A DNA stretch of 5,783 nucleotides, taken from assembly GCA_046302135.1 (NCBI GenBank), contig JBKCIQ010000117.1:1-5783 (forward strand). The letters are read 5' to 3'. Positions 1 through 5,783 of this stretch are shown one piece after another; position 1 is the stretch's first letter; each line of letters begins with the position of its first letter. Below the pieces are notes generated by a model. That model searched no databases. It was given only the letters and a program-made list of their open reading frames with translations, and was not told where the DNA came from. The position numbers and the translations under genes are program-made. The DNA comes from AM-1111 sp046302135. GTDB lineage: Bacteria > Bacteroidota > Bacteroidia > B-17B0 > Aurantibacillaceae.

Positions 1-794
1 AGTTTTAAATTTGTTTTATCTAGATTCAATGCTAAATTTTTGAATTTCAAATTTTCGTTATTGAATTTGAATTCCCCGGTAAAATCAAGGTTTTTATTAC
101 TCAATATTTTTTTTGAATTTCTACGTATTTCTATTAGTTTAATATTTCCCTCAGACTGAATTTCTTTTATGGATCCTGTAAAATTTCCGGATAAAAATAA
201 TTCATCAATTTCAGCTTTGTAAATGCTCGAGGAGCTTGAATCACAAAAAATAAATTTTACTTTTTTAAATGATAATTTCCTAATGAGAAAATCAAACCCT
301 TTTCCTTGTGCTTTTGTACCTTCAATTGAATCAGATTTCCAAAAAATAACATTTGGCTTTCCTTTACTATCAAGCTTTAGATTAAGCTTCGACTCACCAA
401 GAGAAATTTTTTTGATTGTATATTTTCCTGAAAACAAATCCATTATGCTGAAGTGCATTCGCAGTTCTCCAACATTAATAATTGTATCTCTTTTACTCCT
501 TTTATAAGTGTCTAGAATTATTGCATTTCTGAATCGTAGGCTAGCGTCCGGGAAGGTTTTAAGAAATGTTACGTCGATATCTTCAGGTTTAATAATTACA
601 TCTGTTTTCAGATAGTGGTTTAATTTTTCTATCCCTGATTTTTTAATTTCATCCTGATAATAAAAAATTAATCCGGTAAATATTAATATCAAAAGTATAC
701 CAAGACCTGAAACCCATAGAACAGCTTGAAAAACTCTCTTTAGGATTTCTTTTTTTGAATTATATGATGAAATGCCAAGCGTTCCCTCTGCCAT
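1..794 (-). CDS. AsmA-like membrane-anchored envelope protein, N-terminal part (3' end cut off by window)
   Basis: The minus strand is open from the ATG at 794-792 to the left edge, giving 264 residues with no stop. The start is well fixed: an in-frame TAA lies upstream at 827-825 and no other ATG comes between. Residues 1-20 are short and fairly basic. Residues 22-46 form one hydrophobic membrane segment (VLWVSGLGILLILIFTGLIF inside it). The segment after it matches the start of AsmA-like proteins of Bacteroidota: 'YLKTDVIIKPEDIDVTFLKTF' around 61-81, 'FPDASLRFRN' at 81-90, then a series of beta-rich stretches ('KKISLGESKLNLKLDSKG'). AsmA/TamB/YhdP-type proteins are anchored in the inner membrane with a long beta-rich periplasmic part, and are linked to phospholipid transport and outer-membrane homeostasis. 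That role is known from proteobacterial relatives and is only inferred here. Family members are usually much longer, so most of the protein lies outside the window. No Shine-Dalgarno is visible. Confidence 0.85.
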   Translation of the reverse strand, partial: MAEGTLGISSYNSKKEILKRVFQAVLWVSGLGILLILIFTGLIFYYQDEIKKSGIEKLNHYLKTDVIIKPEDIDVTFLKTFPDASLRFRNAIILDTYKRSKRDTIINVGELRMHFSIMDLFSGKYTIKKISLGESKLNLKLDSKGKPNVIFWKSDSIEGTKAQGKGFDFLIRKLSFKKVKFIFCDSSSSSIYKAEIDELFLSGNFTGSIKEIQSEGNIKLIEIRRNSKKILSNKNLDFTGEFKFNNENLKFKNLALNLDKTNLK

Positions 795-929
795 AGTTAA
801 TGAAGTTATGCCAAATGATGATTTTTATCTTTTTTACAGTTGATTATTTTAAACAATCTGATTTTAATAAACATTGTATATTGTTTTAATATTAAAAACA
901 ATAAATAGCAAATTTGATACATTTGAATT
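795..929. promoter_or_regulatory. Divergent intergenic spacer between AsmA-like gene and UPF0316-type gene; presumed promoter region
   Basis: These 135 bases separate two gene starts that point away from each other, so promoters for both should lie here. The spacer is very AT-rich. On the plus strand, TACATTTG at 918-925 fits the Bacteroidota -7 consensus TAnnTTTG exactly. It ends only four bases before the ATG at 930, which would imply a leaderless or nearly leaderless transcript, and no TTG lies at the usual -33 distance (the nearest are at 874-876 and 881-883). No exact TAnnTTTG match is seen on the minus strand. The promoter assignment rests mainly on gene layout. Confidence 0.35.
879..903. 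repeat. Imperfect AT-rich palindrome, possible operator
   Basis: TATTGTTTTAAT at 879-890 is followed directly by its reverse complement at 891-903, with a single extra A in the right arm (ATTAAAAACAATA). A further inverted copy of its outer part, AAACAAT, lies at 851-857 and mirrors ATTGTTT at 880-886. The palindrome sits 27 bases before the plus-strand start codon, where a repressor could act. It has only two G/C bases, so chance is a real alternative in sequence this AT-rich. Confidence 0.3.
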
Positions 930-1508
930 ATGTCAGATTTTGATTATTACAACTGGATTGTTATGCCCTTGCTGATTTTTGTAGCTAGAATGAGCGATGT
1001 TACATTGGCAACATTAAGGAATATTTTCATTTCTAAAGGATTTAAACACATAGTTCCTTTTATTGGGTTCTTTGAAGTACTGATTTGGCTACTTGCTGCA
1101 AGGCAGGTATTTGGAAGTCTTTCAAACCCTGCGTGTTTTATTGCTTGGGCCGCTGGATTTTCAACAGGAACATACATTGGAATGCGTATTGATGAATACC
1201 TTGCGCTGGGCATGCAGGTTGTGCGTATTATTACCGATCAAAGTTATGATGGATTAATGGCCGCATTCAGGGAGAGTGAACATGGAATAACACTTGTAAA
1301 CGCTGAGGGCTCTAAAGGCCCGGTTAAATTAATTTTTACCGTTGTAAAAAGAAAAAACATTCCGGATGTAATAAGAATAATCAATGAAACTTGCCCGGGA
1401 GCATTTTATTCAATAGAAGATGTAAGAAGTCATTCTCATGGGGTTTTCGTAAGAGAGTCTAAGCTTAGTCTAGTAAAAAAAATATTTCCTGAAAGTAAAT
1501 CAAAATAA
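930..1508 (+). CDS. UPF0316-type membrane protein (DUF5698 + DUF2179)
   Basis: A complete protein of 192 residues, of unknown biochemical function. The N-terminal half is hydrophobic, with probable membrane segments near residues 8-26, 38-58 and 66-86. It carries family-type motifs: an arginine-led 'RMSDVTLATLRNI' at 20-32, E49 at the start of a helix ending in W53, and a glycine-rich 'GFSTGTYIGMRIDEYLALG' at 76-94. The C-terminal half (about 97-175) is a small soluble alpha/beta domain of the DUF2179 type, with its usual ending 'GAFYSIEDVR' at 157-166. This matches the two-domain UPF0316 family, to which Bacillus YebE belongs; DUF2179 also forms the C-terminus of YitT-like membrane proteins. 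The length is about normal for the family. The start is fixed by an in-frame TGA at 924-926, six bases before the ATG. There is no clear Shine-Dalgarno. The gene stands alone, divergent from the AsmA-like gene and convergent with the nuclease gene. Confidence 0.88.
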   Translation: MSDFDYYNWIVMPLLIFVARMSDVTLATLRNIFISKGFKHIVPFIGFFEVLIWLLAARQVFGSLSNPACFIAWAAGFSTGTYIGMRIDEYLALGMQVVRIITDQSYDGLMAAFRESEHGITLVNAEGSKGPVKLIFTVVKRKNIPDVIRIINETCPGAFYSIEDVRSHSHGVFVRESKLSLVKKIFPESKSK

Positions 1509-1524
1509 ACAATCAGGAATTTTT
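1475..1524. terminator. Candidate weak bidirectional terminator between convergent genes
   Basis: TTCCTGA at 1486-1492 and TCAGGAA at 1513-1519 form a perfect 7-bp stem with a 20-base loop. On the plus strand the stem is followed directly by TTTTT (1520-1524). On the minus strand the run of eight A at 1475-1482 gives eight T three bases after the stem. The hairpin lies over the 3' end of the UPF0316-type gene and just beyond the stop of the nuclease gene (1525-1523), so it could end both transcripts. The stem is short, with only three G/C pairs, and the loop is long, so it is a weak candidate. Confidence 0.4.
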
Positions 1525-4381
1525 AACGATTGCATACGCTCTTATAACTGCAGTATAAGCAGATTTTAGTATCGCTCGTTTGTCTGAATGGAATATTAGG
1601 ATTAAGGATATTGCTGATTATTTCTATTACCTTAAGCTCAAATTCCATCAAAAGTTCTGCGCTGAATTTTATTTTCTTTTTGTCTGAGTCATGAAGATAA
1701 TAAGGTTCTTCCTTCTTGTTTTTAAATGGTACTATACAAGGTAATATTTTATTCGGTTCTGCAAGATTTTTTTTCCATGCGAGCCAGGCATAAATAAAAA
1801 GTTGAATCATTTTAGAATTTTTGTTTCCTAAAAAAATATTTTCTACACCGGTAAAATGGAAATTATCATTGTTAGTATTAATTGATGATTTGTAATCAAT
1901 GATTCTAAGTTCATCACCAAAGGCATCGACACGGTCTATACGCCCTTTTAAATTTAGTTCATATGTTTCACTTCCAAGTTGTACTTTTATTTTATCTGAT
2001 AGGTCTACCTCTGAGCCTATAAAGGTCAAATGTTTAGACTGCTTTTCCAGGTAATCAATGTTCTTTTTATCTTCTTTTAATTGTCTTTCAATATGCTCAT
2101 GTAAAATATTTATTGCAAGCAGGTTCTTGCCTTTAGGGTCTTTTTCCTCAGGAAAAAATTCATTAAAAGACTGTAGTATTATTTTTCTGATTGCATCTTT
2201 TTCCCAGTCTAAATCTTTTTTTTCGATTTTTTTGTTTTCGAGTGATTTATAGAGTTTCTCAAGGCAATGATGTAAAATAATTCCGAAAGTTGCGTGTTCC
2301 ATTCCCTCCTCAACTTCCTCGTTTTCTTTTATGCCCGCAACATAGTTATACCAAAACCTCAACTCACATTGTTGATATGAATTGATTGAGCTGGCAGATA
2401 GTCCTCCTTTTTCGTTTGAGAATTTTTTTATCAATCCCTCAATTACTGAATTATCTTTTAAAACTGATAATTCATTTTCTGAATATTCAGGAAGCGCAGT
2501 AGTAGCGACATATCCTTTTACGGAAGCTTCATGATTTGTTGCTAAATATTCACTTTCAAGCTGGGTAATAAATCTGCTTTTTTCGCCTGATCCAAATTGA
2601 TCGGATTCCGTATCATAAACAAGATAAATATTTTTAGCTCTTTGTAATATCCTGTAAAAGTGGTAAGCAAAAACTGCATCTTTATCTTTAGTTAATAAAA
2701 GCCCAAAGTATTTCTTAAGATCATTAGGAACGAAAGAATTCTGTTTGTTTCCTGCAGGTAATTTCCCTTCATTTAACCCAACAATTATAAGGTTCTCAAA
2801 GTCAAGTGTACGTGATTCAAGCACTCCCATTATTTGAAGACCTACCAACGGTTCGCCAACAAATGCAACCGCCAGGTCTCCCACCACATCCCTGAGCAAT
2901 TGCAAAAAAGAAGAAACATCCTCAATACAGTCGTACTTTTCATGCTTATTTTTTATTCCGGTTAATGCTTGTTTAAAGTTGTGAATGTATTCCAATTCCA
3001 GCTTATCTGAATCTGAAAGATTTTTCTTTAACCGTATATTTTCAAAAAGTTCATTGTTAAGTTTGAATAAATTTTCTATACAATGTTCTACAGTAACCCA
3101 CCTTTCAAAAATGAACGAAATGCTTTGAAATGTTTCTGGCCAGTTTTTACTGAGCCATCCGGGATTAATAAAATTAATGTTATACTTTGCTATTTTATCT
3201 AACACCTCCTTCCACACTTTTCTTTTTTCTGATTGAATTAAATTCTTTATACATGGGTTGTGAAAAAATCTGAAGAAATCTTTATGATAAATTTGTATTG
3301 TTTTTTTGTTTTGTTCTTCTGCCAATGTTTGCCATTGCATAATTAGGTCGTATAGATCAAACAATGCAGTAAGCTTTAGAGGATATTCCAACGTAATGTT
3401 GACTTTTTCAACAGATTCTGGAAGGCATGATGTCAATGGCTGAAGTAAACTTTCGTCGGCCAATACAACAGCTGTAGATTTCAATTCAGGGTTCGTTTGG
3501 CTTATTAACCTAATTTTTTCTGATGCAACCAAAACCTGACTCATCATTCCTGGTGCGGCTATCAATTCAAAATTTTTATTTCCAATTTTAAGTTCGTCAG
3601 AAATGAAGCCAACGGAGTCCAGTTCCTTAAAATTCTTTCGAATAAAATTTCCTGCTTCCTGTTTTACGTCATCAAGGTAGTATTGGTCTGCATCCCAAAT
3701 GAAGCTGGCTTTATCAATATTTTTTAAGTGCTTAAAAAGTTTGATTTCGCATGCGTTCAAAGCATTGAAGCCGCAAAAAATAAATCTTTCATATCTTTTT
3801 GTAAAATCAGATTTCCCTACATTTTCTGCTGCTATACGAGAAATGAGTCCCTGCCATCCTTGTTTTTTTTCGAGAAGCTGGTCTTTAGCCAAATGGTACA
3901 ATTCACCTAGTGAATCCATGAACTTCAGGTAACGTTTTTGAAATTCGCTTAATTCTTCCCTACCCAAACTCCAGTTTTCAATATGCTTAATATCTGAAAG
4001 ATTGGTAAATAAAGAATCCGCATTGGCAAGTGACCGGTCTATTTCATTAAAGTCATGCAGAATTGTATTGCTCCACTTAAGAAATTCTTTTAATCTTTCT
4101 TTCTCTTCAAATGCATCTTTGTTTTTTATTTTTTTCCAAGCAATATATAGTTCTAGATTTAGTGAGATATTGTCAATTTGATTTAAACCTGAAATCTCCT
4201 GCATTAGTTCTTCAACCGAAATGATGTCAGGAAAAAAAACTGTTCCCCCGGAAATTTCAGCAAGATGATTTTTTAAAAAAATTCTCCCTCTTTTTCCTGG
4301 AAGAACAATACAAATTTTATGATATTTGTCATTAAATTCTTTTTGTATATATTCAGCTGTTTGAAGAAGAAAGCTTTTCAT
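1523..4381 (-). CDS. AddB-like PD-(D/E)XK nuclease with 4Fe-4S iron-staple cysteines and an inactivated helicase fold
   Basis: A complete 952-residue protein related to AddB, the nuclease/Chi-recognition subunit of AddAB, which resects DNA double-strand breaks for RecA recombination. The N-terminal two thirds resemble a degenerate UvrD-like helicase: 'IVLPGKRGRIFLKNHLAE' near 25-42 (motif Ia-like), 'MGVLESRTLDFENLIIVGLNE' within 518-538 and 'YRILQRAKNIYLVYDTESD' at 576-594 (motif V/VI-like). No Walker A (GxxxxGKT/S) is present, so it should not be a motor by itself. The C-terminal nuclease domain is intact: 'FGIILHH' with H704, 'GRIDRVD' with D816, 'IIDYKSS' with D829 and K831, and 'QLFIY' with Q860 and Y864. 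C672 ('YQQCELRFWYNY') plus C941, C944 and C950 match the iron-sulfur staple of AddB, including its C-x2-C-x5-C tail. The start is fixed: no ATG, GTG or TTG lies between this ATG and the upstream in-frame TGA. It is shorter than Firmicutes AddB (about 1,160 residues). No AddA-like gene is visible. Confidence 0.9.
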   Translation of the reverse strand: MKSFLLQTAEYIQKEFNDKYHKICIVLPGKRGRIFLKNHLAEISGGTVFFPDIISVEELMQEISGLNQIDNISLNLELYIAWKKIKNKDAFEEKERLKEFLKWSNTILHDFNEIDRSLANADSLFTNLSDIKHIENWSLGREELSEFQKRYLKFMDSLGELYHLAKDQLLEKKQGWQGLISRIAAENVGKSDFTKRYERFIFCGFNALNACEIKLFKHLKNIDKASFIWDADQYYLDDVKQEAGNFIRKNFKELDSVGFISDELKIGNKNFELIAAPGMMSQVLVASEKIRLISQTNPELKSTAVVLADESLLQPLTSCLPESVEKVNITLEYPLKLTALFDLYDLIMQWQTLAEEQNKKTIQIYHKDFFRFFHNPCIKNLIQSEKRKVWKEVLDKIAKYNINFINPGWLSKNWPETFQSISFIFERWVTVEHCIENLFKLNNELFENIRLKKNLSDSDKLELEYIHNFKQALTGIKNKHEKYDCIEDVSSFLQLLRDVVGDLAVAFVGEPLVGLQIMGVLESRTLDFENLIIVGLNEGKLPAGNKQNSFVPNDLKKYFGLLLTKDKDAVFAYHFYRILQRAKNIYLVYDTESDQFGSGEKSRFITQLESEYLATNHEASVKGYVATTALPEYSENELSVLKDNSVIEGLIKKFSNEKGGLSASSINSYQQCELRFWYNYVAGIKENEEVEEGMEHATFGIILHHCLEKLYKSLENKKIEKKDLDWEKDAIRKIILQSFNEFFPEEKDPKGKNLLAINILHEHIERQLKEDKKNIDYLEKQSKHLTFIGSEVDLSDKIKVQLGSETYELNLKGRIDRVDAFGDELRIIDYKSSINTNNDNFHFTGVENIFLGNKNSKMIQLFIYAWLAWKKNLAEPNKILPCIVPFKNKKEEPYYLHDSDKKKIKFSAELLMEFELKVIEIISNILNPNIPFRQTSDTKICLYCSYKSVCNR

Positions 4382-4383
4382 AA

Positions 4384-4635
4384 ATGATAGATAGTTTAAA
4401 TAATCATGAAGATATTGCTTTTCCGCAATTTCGTAAGTATAAAAACGATAAAAGTTATTTCAAAATTTTATCCATGGAAACCTTTGAAGAAAAATATTTT
4501 ATCGGAAAAAAAATGATGAAACGTGAATTCACTGCTGTGCAGTATCCTGAAAAATTATTTGTTCGTGATCTCTTATTTAATTACGGTGAAATTGGATTAA
4601 AAATTACACAGGAAGAATATGAAAGTAAATTATAA
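4384..4635 (+). CDS. Small protein of unknown function, 83 residues
   Basis: I cannot assign a function. The 83-residue product is soluble-looking, charged and rich in aromatic residues, with no signal peptide, membrane segment or cysteine. A likely fold core runs from 'FRKYKNDKSYFKILS' (16-30) through 'EEKYFIGKKMMKREFTAVQYP' (35-55) to 'FVRDLLFNYGEIGLKITQEEYES' (59-81). That pattern of alternating strands and one helix looks like a real domain, and it resembles small conserved hypothetical proteins I associate with Bacteroidota, but I cannot name a family. The ATG directly follows an in-frame TAA (4381-4383), so it is the first possible start; Met31 (4474) is a less likely alternative. The start lies 2 bases from the oppositely directed nuclease start, and the stop is 1 base from the stop of the convergent helicase gene. 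Promoter and leader must therefore overlap the nuclease coding sequence. No TAnnTTTG element or Shine-Dalgarno is seen there. Confidence 0.7.
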   Translation: MIDSLNNHEDIAFPQFRKYKNDKSYFKILSMETFEEKYFIGKKMMKREFTAVQYPEKLFVRDLLFNYGEIGLKITQEEYESKL

Positions 4636-4636
4636 T

Positions 4637-5783
4637 TTAATCAGTGTGTAAAAATTCCCATGCAGATTTATATCCTTCATGCTTCTCGCAATATTCAATC
4701 AGTTTAGAATAGAAATTTTCGGACGATAAAGTTGCAGAGTCCCCGATCATTACAAGTTTTTTCCTCGCTCTTGTGATTGCAACGTTTGTTCTTCTGATGT
4801 CTGAAAGAAAACCTATTTCTCCTGCGGTATTTGAACGTACAAAGGATATGTAAATGATGTCTCTTTCTTCACCTTGAAAACCATCTACTGTTTTTATGTC
4901 AATTTTTTTTCTGATAGGATGATCATGATAAATCTCCTGAATTTTGGAGATAATCAACTCTTGTTGTTGTTTATATGGTGTAATTATACCAATCGATAAT
5001 GGGAAATTTTCGTTTCCAAATGAATAGTGGTATTGATTTGTCAACTGAGCAAGATGTTTAAATAAAATATCTGCTTCATCAGGATTGTATGAACTTAATG
5101 TTTCAGGATTTTGCTTTTCTTCAAAACCGCAACCTGCTGTATCAATGAATTCAATAGGTGAGTTGAGTAAGTAATCCTCAGGATTAAAACTGATAAGAGT
5201 TTCTTTAACCGAAACATCAGCCTGTAAATTTCCACCATAAAAAAATTGATTACTGAACTCCATAATCTGATTATGCATCCTGTATTGTAAATTCAGTAAT
5301 GATGAAACATCTTGAATTTTCATGCACCTTTCAAATAAGGTTTCATTGAGCCCTCCTGCAATTGCTTCTCTGCTTTTTACTACCGGTGGAAGCTGAAAAT
5401 GATCGCCTGAGAAAATTATCCTGTTGCATTTTAAAAGTGGAATCCATACCATAGGCTCAAGTGCCTGTGATCCCTCATCAAAAAAAAGTGTATTGAATTT
5501 TTTACCTTTCAATAAATAAGATGAGCTGATTACGGGAGTACATGCGATAACCTGTGATTCGCTTAAAAGTTGACTACTGATGTGATCTTCCAAAAGACGT
5601 GATTCAGCAAGGCATTTTTTTGCTTCAGCGTAATACAAAGCGCGTTGTTCTCTTTCTTCTTTGCCAAACGAGCGTTTGTATTTACTCGCCATTCTAAAAT
5701 ACTCTTCAGCATTTTTTTTAAGTAATTTGATTTCTTTGAAATGAACATGATTTTGTATGCTTCCGTCTAACGTACTGTTAATG
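4637..5783 (-). CDS. Superfamily 1B DNA/RNA helicase, IGHMBP2/Upf1/Dna2-like, C-terminal part (5' end cut off by window)
   Basis: The frame is open from the stop at 4639-4637 to the right edge, giving 381 residues. The ATG at 5692 is internal: the 30 upstream codons are open and their end, 'KKNAEEYFRMASKYKRSFG', reads as continuous family sequence. Visible numbering below counts from the edge. 'FGKEEREQR' (39-47) begins the helical linker typical of IGHMBP2-like helicases. Motif II is 'FDEGSQALEP' (101-110), motif III 'SGDHFQLPP' (125-133), motif IV 'LNLQYRMH' (163-170), motif V 'TVDGFQGEERDIIYISFVRS' (298-317) and motif VI 'RRTNVAITRARKKLVMIGD' (330-348). Q-motif and Walker A are missing because they lie beyond the window, so about 250 residues are probably absent. 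Such enzymes use ATP to move 5'-3' along single-stranded DNA or RNA; the substrate of this one is unknown. The 'FIDTAGCGFEE' stretch (212-222) between motifs IV and V seems typical of the Bacteroidota subgroup. Its stop is 1 base from the convergent 83-residue gene. Confidence 0.92.
   Translation of the reverse strand, partial: INSTLDGSIQNHVHFKEIKLLKKNAEEYFRMASKYKRSFGKEEREQRALYYAEAKKCLAESRLLEDHISSQLLSESQVIACTPVISSSYLLKGKKFNTLFFDEGSQALEPMVWIPLLKCNRIIFSGDHFQLPPVVKSREAIAGGLNETLFERCMKIQDVSSLLNLQYRMHNQIMEFSNQFFYGGNLQADVSVKETLISFNPEDYLLNSPIEFIDTAGCGFEEKQNPETLSSYNPDEADILFKHLAQLTNQYHYSFGNENFPLSIGIITPYKQQQELIISKIQEIYHDHPIRKKIDIKTVDGFQGEERDIIYISFVRSNTAGEIGFLSDIRRTNVAITRARKKLVMIGDSATLSSENFYSKLIEYCEKHEGYKSAWEFLHTD

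Noticed and set aside
223..507. Plus-strand open frame of 94 residues
   Set aside because: It lies antisense to the AsmA-like gene, whose reading frame covers 1-794 with clear family motifs. Its translation is a low-complexity, F/S/L-rich sequence typical of the antisense of a lysine-rich gene.
947..1213. Minus-strand open frame of 88 residues
   Set aside because: It is the antisense shadow of the membrane half of the UPF0316-type gene, with no recognisable motif.
2058..2252. Plus-strand open frame inside the nuclease gene, F/S-rich
   Set aside because: It is antisense to an intact, motif-bearing coding region; its composition reflects the K/E-rich opposite strand.
3699..3932. Two overlapping plus-strand open frames of 77 and 60 residues
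   Set aside because: Both are antisense to the N-terminal part of the AddB-like gene and show no protein-like pattern of their own.
4604..4651. Inverted repeat TTACACA/TGTGTAA and the palindrome AAATTATAATTT (4627-4638) at the convergent junction, considered as a terminator
   Set aside because: The 7-bp stem has a 34-base loop and no T-run after it, and the inner palindrome is entirely A/T. Both are likely chance in AT-rich sequence.
5690..5692. ATG as a possible true start of the helicase gene
   Set aside because: The upstream codons remain open to the window edge and read as continuous helicase sequence. A start here would also leave the protein without Walker A.
5563..5748. Minus-strand open frame of 61 residues in a second frame
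   Set aside because: It overlaps the helicase gene in another frame. The helicase frame stays open to the edge and gives continuous family sequence, so there is no need for a frameshift or a second gene.

Overview
The window is AT-rich (about one third G+C by eye) and looks like chromosomal DNA of a member of the Bacteroidota. Three proteins point there: an AsmA-like protein with the 'TFPDASLRFRN' signature, a roughly 950-residue AddB-like nuclease without a Walker A motif, and an IGHMBP2-type helicase with an 'IDTAGCGFEE' stretch between its motor motifs. The start codons also lack clear Shine-Dalgarno sequences, which is usual in that phylum. The genus cannot be told from the sequence.

Layout from left to right. 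Bases 1-794 hold the N-terminal 264 residues of an AsmA-like, membrane-anchored envelope protein on the minus strand; its 3' end is cut off. A 135-base AT-rich divergent spacer (795-929) carries an imperfect palindrome. Bases 930-1508 on the plus strand encode a complete small membrane protein of the UPF0316 type (DUF5698 plus DUF2179). It converges on a 952-residue AddB-like PD-(D/E)XK nuclease on the minus strand (1523-4381), and a weak hairpin flanked by T-runs on both strands may terminate both genes. An 83-residue protein of unknown function (4384-4635, plus strand) sits between the nuclease and the last gene with spacers of only 2 bases and 1 base. Bases 4637-5783 hold the C-terminal 381 residues of a superfamily 1B helicase on the minus strand; its N-terminal part, including Walker A, lies beyond the window.

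The right half has a DNA-repair character. The AddB-like protein keeps all nuclease motifs and the four cysteines of the 4Fe-4S 'iron staple' that AddB uses to hold broken DNA ends. Its AddA-type motor partner is not in the window. The neighbouring helicase belongs to a different family (IGHMBP2/Dna2/Upf1-like), so any functional link between the two is inference. The left half (AsmA-like and DUF2179 proteins) is envelope or membrane related and has no evident link to the repair genes.

I found no RNA genes, CRISPR arrays, insertion sequences or phage genes. This is mostly ordinary core-type sequence. The most unusual parts are the tight packing around the 83-residue gene and the gene context of the AddB-like nuclease.
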